Origin: Linum tenue | Lineage: Eukaryota > Streptophyta > Magnoliopsida > Malpighiales > Linaceae | NCBI GenBank assembly: GCA_946122785.1 | Contig: CAMGYJ010000010.1 | Span: 26,205,608-26,269,607, forward strand | Reading direction: 5' to 3' | Length of the DNA stretch: 64,000 nt | Part shown: positions 20,366 to 31,170 of the stretch, piece after piece | Layout: every line of letters begins with the position of its first letter | Position numbering within the stretch: position 1 is the stretch's first letter | The notes under the pieces: generated by a model | Told to the model about the DNA's origin: nothing | Seen by the model: only the letters and a program-made list of their open reading frames with translations | Database searches by the model: none | Made by a program: the position numbers and the translations under genes

Positions 20366-23300
20366 TAATAAAAGGGTGCGCCAATCGCAAAGTTCTATCC
20401 CGAGGTATAGGTACGAGGAATCAAAGGAGTTAAAGGAGCACTACGATGATGTTTCTACTTAGCTACTAGCAAGTGATCTAATAGGTTAAGATATACAAAT
20501 AGGAGAACTATGAATCTCCGGAGAAAGAGTTACAATCACTAGATGGCAGTGGCTATAATGAAAGGAGGATTTTAGGGTCCTCGACACTAAGCAGTTGCGA
20601 GGTGGCAACGAGTCAAGAAACGATGAGGTACAATGAGAAGTCCCTCAACTAGATTTAGTGGTCGACGGCTCGACGCTAGTACAACACAGTGACAAGGACC
20701 AGTGGAGAGCTGAGACTTCAAGAGAAGCTAGGGTAGTATAAATGAAGTAAAGGAGGAAGTAAGTAGGTTAGAGGGGGTCTGAAAGGACGTCAAGAAGTCA
20801 ACAGGTCAAGGGGGAGAGGAGGCATGGTCATATCCATATAACGATAAAGGAACCCTTATAGATAAACTGCGTCACTAGAGAAGAGGGTACACAACCCTGA
20901 GGAGTTAGGCCAATGACAGACCTTAAGAAGGTACAAGACAAGCAACAAGGTAAATGATGTAGATGACGAGTTATGGTCTCAGTACGACCACCATTGGACG
21001 AGACGTGGAGGAAAGTGCCACCAAAGTCTAAAGCATGCCTGATAGAAGACGGTGGGGAGTCAATATGTAAGAAAGGACATGGAATGTGAGAGAGAATAAT
21101 AGTTAGCTAGTAGATTACAGTACGAATAGAGAACCACTTCTCAGAAGTGTGTGAGTTGGATACCAAGATAACACCGAGTTAGAAGGAGGATAGTAGAGAC
21201 ACTACAAACTACCCAGATCACAAAAGGTCAGGAGGATGTTGGGACCGTTGGAAGGGGTATGCAAGAGTTCACGATGATCTGTTATGGGATTGTCCTCTCT
21301 TAAATAGAGGGAACACCTAGACTCCTAGGGTACATGAGCGGTGACAGAAGGAGGAACCTCTCTACTAAGTTGGAACTAGAGGGCTTAGAGCTGAGGTCTC
21401 GGAACAAGCTATAGAGTAAGTCATTAAGCCAACCGAGTATAGACAAGTAAGTGGAATGTTTAATAAATGTTCTAGTGAATGGCAGAGAATTCGAGGAAAC
21501 ACATGGAAGTTCCGATGAAGGATTGAGAATATGTGTAGGTGACTGGTGTTCAAGGAAATGCATAGTGGAATACGACGAGGAAAAGCATTACCAAAAAGGA
21601 GGAAATCATTAAGTTACCTCACCCAAGGTGCCCCACTCTGAGTGGGAGCGACATAGTAGGATGTCATTCAGAGGAAGCGGCTAGTTAAGAATAAGTAAGA
21701 CACGTTTAGTTAAGCCACTAAGAACCCAGACTATGAGATTAAGGCCATATGCAGGTATCAATCGAGACAAATGAAGTGATTGAGGTATGTTAAAGCCTAC
21801 CCAGGGAAATACTCTATTGGAAGCTTTGAACGAAAACAATAACGAGAAGATACTAAAAGGAGTTTGGTGACCAAATATAGTATAAAGGAACAACGGAAGG
21901 GTAGTAGAAGTAATGAAGCAAGGAGAACACCATTGGACGATACAGAAACAAAATGGTGGTTGTTGACCGGGCAATGAATGCGTGAAGGAAGATAGTTGGG
22001 ACGTGGTTAAACACCATCATGAGTAGAAGTCATGGGTGTCATCTATCAAGTCTACCTAGAGAAAGCTCCTAGTGGAAATGTTGGCTCTGGGGTATGGCGA
22101 AGAGTTACTAAACTGAGTAGATCAAAGCTAGTACCAAGCATCGATTGAGGAGTTGTGGAAGTAAGGAGGAAACCAAAAGCTATAATGAAAGTTATGGTGA
22201 AAAGGGTGGTAGTTGATAAAACGACAAATTTAGGGAGAAAGATAGTTAAGAAGAGCCGGCGAAAGAATACGAAGGTCAACAAGGAGGCATTAAGGTGATT
22301 GCCAGTGGAGAATAAGTTGGACCATAGGAAGCCCATCAAGAACTGAGAAGCTCAATGGTCAACTTTAAAGTAGAAGTGTGGTGGTCCAGAACGGTCGAAG
22401 GGAAAACCTTTTGGTCAAGGTACATAAGTGAGAAGAGAAAATGGGCACCAAAATGACTACATCGAGGACAAGGGACATATAGAACTAGCGAGAAACATCG
22501 GTAAGAGGAGTCACGAGTAAAGAAGTAAGATGGATATGTGTTTAGCGAACCTGCTAGGATACCCTAAAGTGAAAGCAATACCACCTATGAGGGTGAAATG
22601 TGGCGATCTCTCGGGTGAAAATTTCTTGGACCAGGAAACTGTACGAGGAATTTCAGGCAAGGTCAAAGAACAATAGAAGAGATCATACAAGAACTCCCAA
22701 GTTAAACGGTGATAAGGAAGTGTTAAGTTAGGCGCCATGAGTGAAAAAGTACTCAAAATGGAAGGTCATGATTCTGGAAAGAAGTCATAAAGTTGATCGC
22801 AAGCTAGAGAGAAATGCAAAGGATGTCTCTAATGCATACAGGAAGTAAAAGCAGTAGTATGAGGTCTTGGCGCTAAGCAACAAGTAACAAGGAGATGACC
22901 ATTCAGTCGATGGCTAAAGGGAGAGACAAAGAATCTTGGAAGAAAGTAAAGATTCAAAGTCAGAAGGTAGAAGGACCTAGGTGATCTAGGTGGTCAACCA
23001 CAGATGAGGTTATGGTAAAAGAGTTTTGCGATATAACAAGATGGAGGTTAAGCCGCCATTAGTAACCTTTGGGTTGAAAGGGGTATTCAGAACGTCAATA
23101 GGGATGTGTAAGGGATTTTCTCATGCTAAAGAACCATATATGGTGAATCTGGCATCAGGTGTGCGTATCAAGTGGAGTTACCTAGAGGAGAAAAATGAGG
23201 TCTACAAAGGGGAGAAGAAGCGATACTAAGGATCTGGCATAGGTGTAGGTAATTAAGCAAACCAGGCACTCAGTACGTCAAATATTCACCATATAATTCT

Positions 23301-23585
23301 ATGTCAGGAGATTCGAGGAGAGGCACATCAGTCAGCATATGGAGAACGGAGGCCAAGGCCTGAGTGCGTTATGAACTGAACCTACAATGGGTCATGTCCT
23401 GAATAGGGCTGGCTAAGAATTTATCTCATTGATGGTTCTTATGGAAATCCTAAGTAGAGACCCTAGACAAACCGTTGAGAATAATAATAATTAAGAAACC
23501 ATTATAGTATCAATGGCGTTTATGAAGGGGGAGTGTCAGTTAAAAGTTTGGCCACACGAGTCAAAGTCTTTCGGAAATTTTTTAG

Positions 23586-23627
23586 AATCTCCAGTATACT
23601 CTAATCATGATAAGGAAATAACTTTAG
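23586..23627 (+). repeat. Internal direct repeat of gypsy-type element, copy 2
   Basis: Diverged second copy of 20322-20365, about 3.3 kb downstream. Confidence 0.65.
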
Positions 23628-24113
23628 GATGCCCTATGGGGTTATGATACGTCTTGGGAAGGGGAAGGAGCAGGCTTCTAGAGGGATCGTTTAGTGAAAC
23701 CCCTTCATAAGCGAGAAGAGGAGGGTCAAGGTGTCTCATATTCTATGGGGATGTGAGCTGATCAGAATAAGGTTCTGGAAGGAGCCAAGCAGTTAGTACA
23801 TCGACTGGTAGAGCCAAGGAGTTATGGCAAATGTCGCCATAATCGAGAGGAAAGGGTGCAAGGAAGGGTCGTGGATTTCAGGAGAATTGAACATAGGGCT
23901 ACAACCCCAAGGAGCAACTGAAAGTTGGACTTTGCAAAATACTAGGGCCACCTAAGCAAGCAAAGGAAGAACTAAGTATATCATAGGGAGCCTAACAAGA
24001 TGGCATGGGATCAATACATCAAGGCTAGAAGGAGGTACAACTCCTCGCAAAGAGATTATCACAAGTGAAACTTGGAGTCGTCAAACGAACAAATTTCGAG
24101 GTCAAAATTTTCT

Positions 24114-24180
24114 TAAGGAGGGGGAAGTGTGATGTCTCGATTTTGGATTTAGGTTCAACATCAACTACCAGGAGAATTGA
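24114..24180 (+). repeat. Relict internal polypurine tract and LTR start
   Basis: AAGGAGGGGGAAG followed by TGTGATGTCTCG and GGATTTAGGTTCAACATC aligns with the true PPT/LTR junction 300 bp downstream (TGTAACACTCCGG, GATTTGGGTTCGACCTT). The preceding AATTTCGAGGTCAAAATTTTC also parallels AATTTCGTGGACGAAATTTTT. It looks like a divergent LTR start of a related element fossilised inside this one. Confidence 0.6.
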
Positions 24181-24416
24181 ATCAACATGACAAGCCGAAT
24201 TGACATTTTGTTTCACCATGTTTGGATCAAGCTAGGAAGTAAAAAGGGCAGTGAGACACTTATGGTTACACGAGTGCTGCAAGCTAAGGAAACTTATTTG
24301 AGCAAAAGGTACCAACGAAGTGTTATAGTAAGAATAGATGATTATGGGAAGGAAGAAAAAGAAGGGTGTTGATGGAAGGACGAGTTCCGAGAAAATTTCG
24401 TGGACGAAATTTTTAT

Positions 24417-24430
24417 AAGGGTGGAGGAAA
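24417..24430 (+). promoter_or_regulatory. Polypurine tract
   Basis: AAGGGTGGAGGAAA directly before the 3' LTR, the usual plus-strand primer site. Confidence 0.85.
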
Positions 24431-26199
24431 TGTAACACTCCGGTATTCTAGATTTGGGTTCGACCTTAACACGTGATCGGTTGGATTGACGGTTACGTAC
24501 TAAGAGTTACAACCGCGATTTAGAACTAATAATAATAACTATTATTATTATTACTATAATTATAAAAAAAAAATTATATTTAGACCTAGAGGCCGAGCGG
24601 CCCTCAATTATTCCCAAAAACCCTCGCCCATCCCTTTCCTCTCCCCGTCACAAACCGCCGCCCAAACCCTCTCCCTTGCGCATGTCTCACCTGCTCAACA
24701 GTTCCAATCAAATTAGCTCCTGCAGCAGCTCTCGGCCAGGAGTGGAAAATGGGGTGCGCTTTGATTTATTGGACTAGGAGAGAAGCGTCAGCAGCAATGT
24801 CCTTGTGCCTAGCATCTCCATCATTGGGATCAGACAGGAGAAAGCGGAATTTGACCATCCTCATGCTCTCGGTTATAGGTTAAATCGAAGGCTTCCACCT
24901 TACAATTCAATCACTACACGTGCATGGGTTATTGCATTGGATGGAAGTCCATTAACATTTCTGGGAATGGTATACATGGATGGATGGAGTAGGTGATGTG
25001 GGGTATGACAAAAGAAGATGGAAAACGAGAAGTGATGGAGGAGGAAGTAAAATTGGATCAGTCAACTTGAACAACCAATTAGGTGAGTGTAAAGGGGGTA
25101 AATTCTACGCCTTACGTATTCTTTTATGTTTTATGATTTTAAGTATTTTAGTGAATTGGTTATCGTTGCTTGGTTATGTGTATGATTGATTAGTTGTGCT
25201 TTGCTTGAGTTACGGTTTGAGATGATTTTGTGTTATTTGAGGTGATTTTGTTTGAGTTGTGCTTGAAGTGAATGTTTATTAATTACTTTGAAATTTTTAC
25301 GAGTATAAGTTATTATTAAAGAGTAAGAAACAAGGTCTTTTTAAGAAGTAACTCACCTTCAAGAAGGTGAAGTCGTTTTAAGTGTATTTAGTCACTAGCG
25401 TCAGTCCGTTGCCTTTTGAGACAGTTTGAGATAGAGCAGCAGTTATGCTCTTGAGATTTTTAAGATGGGCAGCAGTATGCCCTTGAGAATCGTGGTGAAG
25501 AGCCACCATGATAAGTTTAAGATGTTAGGGGGATGAATCGTTACGACTTCCCTAACTAAGTTTAAGTTTAAGGAAAGCCTGGATGGCTTCTCATACGTAT
25601 GAGTTGGCAACCGGACTAGCTAGTGAGGGATCCCAGCGTCAGTCAATTATTTAAGTCGAGATTTGAGTTTAAGAGAGGAGAGTAACTTCAACTCCCTCAA
25701 AGTTTAAGAGTTAAGATTTTAAGATCGGAAGTACAAACAACTTCCACTAGTCAAAGTTAGGTGTTTAAGTAAAGTACTCAAGTATTAGAATTATTAAAAC
25801 GTAAGGGCGTAGACTGACCCCATCTCACTCACCAGTTTGAAGAGGACTAAGAGGAGTTAGAGAGCAGCGAGTTCGAGTGAAGCTAGCTAGAGGAGGACGG
25901 TACGAGCGTCACAGAGGATGTCTAGTCAGAGTTTTTCACACAAGCAGCAACACTTGAGACTAGTTAGTTATTATGTTTTATGATTATGAGTACAGACTGG
26001 AGATTATCTTGAGATCAGGTTGAGATTTTAAAGTTTGAGTTTAATTTGCCTACGTGTTAGGGCTTTGCTTCGAACTTCAAGTGTGTTTTCAGTATTTTTA
26101 TTTATGTTAAATTTTTCCCGCTGAAACTTAAGGTTTGAGTATTTTATTTATCAAGGGCATTTTAGTAAAAGTAGTACCCGGCCGGGTTAGGGTGTTACA
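24431..26199 (+). repeat. Gypsy-type 3' LTR
   Basis: Starts TGTAACACTCCGG. One extra A in an A-run and about three substitutions against the 5' LTR. Confidence 0.93.
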
Positions 26200-26825
26200 A
26201 GCCTTCTCACAAAAGAGGAGGTTGGCGGACAGCTATCAACGCGCCATTGTTGTGTGGGAAAGGGTCGAAGCTCTCTTGAGAAGAAGATGAGCGAACATGC
26301 TGTTGTTAGTATCAGATCGAGCGAACATACAGCTCGCTTGGGAAGAAAATCGTTGCAATGGCGGCGGGTTGGATCGATGTCGGAGATGGGGAAGGAGACA
26401 AAAGGTCGGTCACCAAGGGAGGGTTTCTCGGTTGCCAGAGGGAAGGGGAAAGAGCTTCGATTGTCGAAGGGAAAGGGGAAAGGACATCGGAACCTCAAGC
26501 TTGATAGGATAGGTAGACAGAAATAATTAAAATAAATAATAAATGATATTGTATTATTTATTTGCTGACTAAGCAACTTTGCAGAAGCCAAGTCAGCGCT
26601 CTGTTAAGTTTTTGGATGAGAATAGACGGAAATGACTATTTCGTTACAAGTACAAAGTTGTGTTACCGAATCGTGCAAAATGAAAGGTTTATGACCGTTT
26701 TGTACAAAGTGTATAGGTTTGTGACTATTTTTGATAACTACCCTAGTTCTCTCTTAATTAATTATGTTTTCACACATAATTAATTCCTGTCTCTCTAATT
26801 CATTTGCCTGTACGGAGGTGAGGAC

Positions 26826-27175
26826 ATGGACTGGATCATGAAATTCACCACAACAGCACAAGCAGTAGCTCGAGCAGCAGGAATCACCATTAGAACCCTA
26901 GCGAAGTCCTTCCGCCGTGAATCCACCACAAGGAAATCGATTCCGGCCAGCCCCGCATCACCTCCTCCGGCTCCTCGACCACAACCTCACCGCCCGCCGG
27001 GACATCAATTGAATTCCCACCGCCATCCGCCGCCACCGTCGCCGCCTGACGCAGGGCTCGCAAGTACTCCGATCTGGAATCCTCATCCGGTACCACGCAG
27101 ACGTGGCGCCCGCCGGAGTGACGGCTGGCGACCGCGAGCCCGATGCTGGTCGCCACCGGCCCGCCGTGGGAATGA
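26826..27175 (-). pseudogene. Captured DUF1442 gene fragment
   Basis: Minus-strand frames give SHGGPVATSIGLAVASRHSG, then GRHVCVVPDEDSRSEYLRAL, EPEEVM, and after a frameshift AGIDFLVVDSRRKDFARVL. These are consecutive signature pieces of plant DUF1442 proteins, a family with a Rossmann-like, methyltransferase-type fold and no established reaction. The N-terminal and C-terminal ends are missing and at least one frameshift breaks it. GC content is well above its surroundings. It lies inside the MULE near its right end, so it is read as a transduplicated fragment. Confidence 0.75.
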
Positions 27176-27189
27176 AGGAGCTAGCTAGC

Positions 27190-27655
27190 TGTACCGTTTT
27201 CAATGCAGCTCTGGTGAAAGGCGACGATTGCTTGGGCTTGTGAATGATGAAAGACGCCATAATTGCTGCCAATTTCGACTGCGGAAGACACAAACAATGG
27301 GGAAAGAAGAAAACTCAAAAAATTGAACGAGAAATTGTAATTTCTTGCCGGAGAAGCCCTTGACAAATTTTACCTCGTCTTATCCGACGAAGACGGCCGC
27401 GTGCCTCACCGCATCTTTGAAATCTTCGTTCTTGTCCCTGATTCTCGCCATTACTTTACCTATCAAACTCCACCGGAAAAGTCTGGCTTCTAGGCAACTT
27501 GGTCGGCGGCCGCACGGAGAACGCTGGCGATTCGCCTCAGATCTGGCGGCGGGAAATTGAGCACCGCCATGCTGGGAGAAAGACAACCGTCGCCGGAGAA
27601 TGGAATATAGATCTGGGACTGGGAGCAATTTATGTTGAAGAGGAAGAGAGCGCAT
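27190..27655 (-). pseudogene. Second captured gene fragment with intron, unidentified
   Basis: Minus-strand exon pieces read MARIRDKNEDFKDAVRHAAV, then, across a plausible 95-bp GT-AG intron (27373-27279), SKLAAIMASFIIHKPKQSSP and TRAALKTVQL. An in-frame stop (TAA) lies just before the donor. The piece runs almost directly into the DUF1442 fragment, as expected for a chimeric Pack-MULE insert. I do not recognise the family. Retention of an intron argues for capture from genomic DNA rather than from mRNA. Confidence 0.5.
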
Positions 27656-27780
27656 GAGCCGAGAAAGTCAGTTAATTTAATTTTTATTTTATTAATTTTG
27701 GGTCAATGTGACCCTTCTACCCTTGTTGTTATTATAACAACACATTCAGTGTTGTTATTGTATCCCATCCCATGAATAAA

Positions 27781-28881
27781 GGAAAACAAGTTGGATATAA
27801 AATAAAAAAATAAACAATTGAATTATTAAACAAGCTGGGCGGGTGGGCAATTAAAAAACCTAATTAGGTTTCTCTCCATCTCTGTTCCAACTCGATATTC
27901 TCTCAAAGTTCTCGATTACTAGGGTTCAAAAAGGGGATTTCCCCCGGAATCCTCCTTCCTCCCTCATCTCCGCGTTCATCCTCTCCGGTGAAGTCAAGTT
28001 CGTCATCTTCCCCTTTGGTCCCGTTGTCACGATCACAAAAATTTCCTTCTAACCTCTCTCTGTCGCCTGCTCAACCTCAGCCCAACAATCAGCCTTCTAT
28101 CACTGGTCAGTTCCCCTGTTCGCTTGTCCCGCTCTCTTTAGTGGGTTTTTATGGGGTTACTAGTAATGAATTGCATATTTGAGATTGAGATTATAGTATA
28201 CGCTAAGTGAGCCATTAAACTTTTGTATTGTTGATTAGTTGCTTGTGGTTTGCATATTTTGACATTTTGCATAGTGGAATTTTGCCCCTGTTCTTTTGGA
28301 TTGTGGATTTGGGGTGTACATATTAGGAAGCTTTTGTGTTGTGTTAGTGGGCATGTGTCCGCAATCTTGGTTCCAACTTGTTGGGAAACTACATCTGCTT
28401 GTTCCGTCAATGAGTTTCTCATTTTTGTGTACATTCTGCCTTCCTACTTCAAGTAAGAGGATGCTTTATGGACAACTAATGTTTTCTTGAGTAGTATGCT
28501 TGATATTGCCTTAACGGGCTTAAAGAACAATTATGAATGCATAGTTAACTAAACATACCCTATATTGACAACTCATGGCAGAGCTAGCCATGTGGTTTTT
28601 GTTTTTGTTTCTGCGGATGGGGTTATGGACTTGCTTTTCCATTATTTTGTTGTTAAGATACTGCTTGATTGTAGAGCCTTTAATTCAGTCAATTGAATAC
28701 CCTTATTAGCTTGCATGATTCAATGAACGGTCGACAGCCATTTTCAGGTGGAAAGAAAAGACAAATAGAACAATCACTGCTATCATTTTCAAGATGAAAG
28801 ACGTACAGTTAATGCAACAAACAATAACGAAGGGAATGGAGGAGATGGAAGGATTGATCCGCTAACTGAATCATGGGTGAT
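27781..28881. other. CACTA interior, leader-like sequence without recognised gene
   Basis: The part at 27860-28110 is pyrimidine-rich and resembles a plant 5' leader plus first exon, with a donor-like end near 28106. No product can be named. The rest is T-rich. Confidence 0.35.
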
Positions 28882-29013
28882 GACATAGTTTATAAGAAAT
28901 GGGAGGATTTGCTGAAAGAAGACTGGTTAAAGACTGATATAAAAGATACTAGAGTATCTCCTGCCGACTGGGAATAGCTGCTGAACTTTTGGAAAAGTGA
29001 CAATGTTGTGGTA
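28882..29013 (+). pseudogene. CACTA transposase-associated (Transposase_24-like) relic
   Basis: The frame reads VYKKWEDLLKEDWLKTDIKD followed by TRVSPADWE, a stop, and LLNFWKSDNV. This resembles the conserved Trp-rich part of the plant Ptta/En/Spm transposase-associated domain. It has at least one internal stop. It supports the CACTA identity of the surrounding element. Confidence 0.55.
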
Positions 29014-29116
29014 TGGCTTCTGTTACTTTGTCATATCACTTCTAGTTTACTTTAATCATCTTCTTTTTAGGTAGAAATATGCTTAGTTGCATAATGGTTG
29101 ATTAACCATTGAAGTG

Positions 29117-29522
29117 TGTTGATATGACTTGAATCGGACTATCAGCCGCTACGACTGGTAATCGGGGGTCTCGCTGCCCGGTCAGCGAGTGGGGTCCAGG
29201 GGCAACGCCCCCGGCCCACGGTGTATGGGCTCAATGTTATTTGGGTTCGGGTTCTGGGCCTGGTCTGTAACCGTTTCCTTTACCAGATTGGATTAGGTTT
29301 AGACCCACATGGAGAAGTACTATAAATACTTCTCATACTCCTCTGTAATCTGTAATCTCCTTGATATAGTGAAACGACTCTCTCTCGCCCGTGGACGTAG
29401 CTAACACACATCGTGTTAGTGAACCACGTAAATCGTGTGTCGTGTTTTTCGATTCTTGCTTTCGTATTCTTGCTTTGTCGATTCCGGCGATTTCCCGATC
29501 CGTAGCAGCGCGTTTTATAACA
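29117..29522 (+). mobile_element. Solo LTR (copia-like)
   Basis: A 406-bp LTR beginning TGTTGATATG and ending TTTATAACA, with target duplications AAGTG at 29112-29116 and 29523-29527. It carries a TATAAATA box near 29321 and a polyadenylation-like region. The part CACGTAAATCGTGTGTCGT is shared with the copia LTR at 32870-33152, so the two families are related. No internal region or second LTR is present, which indicates LTR-LTR recombination. Confidence 0.88.
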
Positions 29523-29527
29523 AAGTG

Positions 29528-30560
29528 TGTTTCAGAGGTTTCGTTCTCACCTGTTTGTTTATACTGTTGTGGGTTTAGTTTGAATGATGTAATTCTAATT
29601 TTTAGAGGCACAAAAGTATTTGACCTGTGAGCTTTGATTGAACTCGTTTAGTTTCATGTCAACTATTACATTCGGTATAAAGACTAACAAATTGGGTTAG
29701 CTGGCTGGATATAGTTATATACATCAAGGTGTTTACTGGTCAAAGGTTTAAGGTAGCATTATGTATATTTAGATCATCACACCTGCATGCAGTGCTAGAC
29801 CTTTGCCTTGCTATTAGATTCTCAAATCCAACTTTGGTCTGAGTGGAGACACATTAAGTAATTTTCTTGTAACTAAACGATGCAGTATAGAATTTGATTT
29901 CATCTCAAGAAAATGAGTTTGACAATAGTGATGGTGGATCTACTCAGTCAAACCCTTGTAGTGGGGTAATATATATTATCTTTTTTATTGATTTTCTTTG
30001 TTTGGTAATTTGTTTTTGGTATCCTACACTAATACCATAATTAATATTCTCTAATATAGGGATTAATATATGAGTTATGGAGTCCTCACATTGATGTAGC
30101 TAGAGCAAGTGTGTGGTAGCACAAAGTATTGCCTCGTCATCTACCTTTGTATGTTAATTCCTCTATTATGGTTTGATTCATCGTTACAGTTTTTGTCAAA
30201 TATTATGCTAAGTTAAATTCCAATCTTGTTTCCAGTACAGGTTGAACCAGTTAGAATACTTCTCGAATTCTCGTGCACAAATGTTGGTGATAAAGTTCAA
30301 CTTAAGTATGGGCGTTATGGTATTGGTGGATAGTATATAGATTATAGTATATTAGCAAGTGAGAACATTGGATTTTAGCATTGTTATTCTCTTTTCATAT
30401 TTATCATTGTTATTTGGTTGAACGGTTTGTAAGAAGATTTATGTTTATAGTAATTAATTACGATTTTGCTTTCATGTGATTCTTTTATTTAAATATCATA
30501 ATTGTTAAGATATTGCCACATAATTTAATATTTACTATAAGAGCCTCCCATCATACGTGA
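29528..30560. other. CACTA interior, no recognised gene
   Basis: AT-rich sequence. A stretch near 30230-30340 has short coding-like text on the + strand but no identifiable domain. Subterminal CACTA motifs begin at about 30590. Confidence 0.35.
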
Positions 30561-31025
30561 CGAAAACAAATCCTAATTGCCAACCAATATTTGTGTCTCT
30601 AAAGATTAGAATTACAAGCAAATACATTTGTCGTAGAAATAAGAATTAGAGTCTATTAATATGCCTCTAAAACAGAAAACTGTTATGTAAAGGTTAAATT
30701 AGCGACAAAAGATTATATATCCATTAGAGGCACATAGATTGTATCTACGGATTGATTTCAAGGCTAGTACAATTGTCTCCAAAACATATTATGGAAGACA
30801 ATAAAATAGTAATTTAAAAGTACAACTGGCAACAAAACTATTTGTCAGTAATTCATAAATTAGAGACAAATAATATTTGCCGCTAACATATGCCGCTAAA
30901 GACATTTAGCGGCAGCAGTATTGACAGCACACAATTATGTGCCGCTACAAAGATATCGTGGCACATAAATCACTTATCGTGGCAAATAGACTTAGCCTCT
31001 AATTGTCATTTTTCTAATAGTGGCA

Positions 31026-31170
31026 GCAGCCGAGTTGGGAACAATAATAGAAGGGAGAATAAGATTTTCAACCCGAGAGCCTCAACCTCTCCTTGGAGTA
31101 GTCCTGTTCACATCGAACGGGGAAACCAAGTAAATCGTGTGTCGTCTATTTTTGCTTCCTTGCCGTTCAT
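31026..31170 (+). repeat. Copia 5' LTR, second part
   Basis: Resumes at GCAGCCGAGTTGGGAAC immediately after the CACTA terminus and its GCA duplication. It aligns with the 3' LTR to GTTCAT, where the deletion junction with pol lies. Confidence 0.9.

Larger units (their letters stand above)
18420..26199 (+). mobile_element. Non-autonomous Ty3/gypsy-type LTR element (LARD-like), recent
   Basis: Flanked by 5-bp duplications AGCCT (18415-18419, 26200-26204). LTRs of 1768 and 1769 bp differ by about four changes seen by eye. PBS TGGTATCAGAGC is at 20191-20202, and the polypurine tract AAGGGTGGAGGAAA is at 24417-24430. The ~4.2-kb interior has no gag, protease, RT, RNase H or integrase motif in any frame and only short chance frames. 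It therefore must have been moved by proteins made elsewhere. PPT context and LTR style suggest gypsy rather than copia. Confidence 0.85.
17949..26743. mobile_element. Long-TIR Mutator-like element, interrupted by gypsy insertion
   Basis: Terminal inverted repeats of about 186 bp: 17949-18134 (GGGTAGTTATCAAAAATAGT...) and 26557-26743 (inverse). They are flanked by the direct repeat TAGTTCTCTC at 17939-17948 and 26744-26753 (9-10 bp). Without the gypsy insertion it is about 1.0 kb. The non-repeat interior (18135-18419 and 26205-26556) is not recognised and has no transposase. Long TIRs plus a 9-10-bp duplication indicate a non-autonomous MULE. Confidence 0.88.
16815..27771. mobile_element. Mutator-like element (Pack-MULE type) inserted in CACTA
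   Basis: Exact 9-bp target duplications ATGAATAAA flank it (16806-16814 and 27772-27780). Terminal inverted repeats of about 48 bp start GGGACCGG on the left and, inverted, GGGATGGG on the right. Both then carry AACAACA...TGTGTTGTTAT...TAACAACA. No transposase is seen. The interior holds a 21-bp satellite, a GC-rich CCGG repeat, and broken pieces of at least two host genes near the right end, hence the Pack-MULE reading. Confidence 0.85.
16257..31022. mobile_element. CACTA (En/Spm) element inserted in copia 5' LTR
   Basis: Termini are CACTACAAGAAAAATGG (from 16257) and, inverted, CATTTTTCTAATAGTG (to 31022). The 3-bp target duplication GCA (16254-16256, 31023-31025) is the size expected for CACTA, and the intact 3' LTR shows the empty site AGGGCAGCAGCC. 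Subterminal arrays use GCGGCACATAA / TTATGTGCCGC-type motifs in both orientations (16280-16570, 30590-31010). A transposase-associated relic lies at 28882-29013. Removing later insertions leaves about 3.4 kb of original element. Confidence 0.88.

Noticed and set aside
26187..26591. 134-codon minus-strand frame overlapping the gypsy LTR border
   Set aside because: It crosses a transposon insertion junction and has low-complexity Pro/Phe/Ser composition; no domain.
26826..27188. 120-codon + strand Pro/Arg-rich frame
   Set aside because: It is the antisense shadow of the DUF1442 fragment; the minus strand gives the recognised family.
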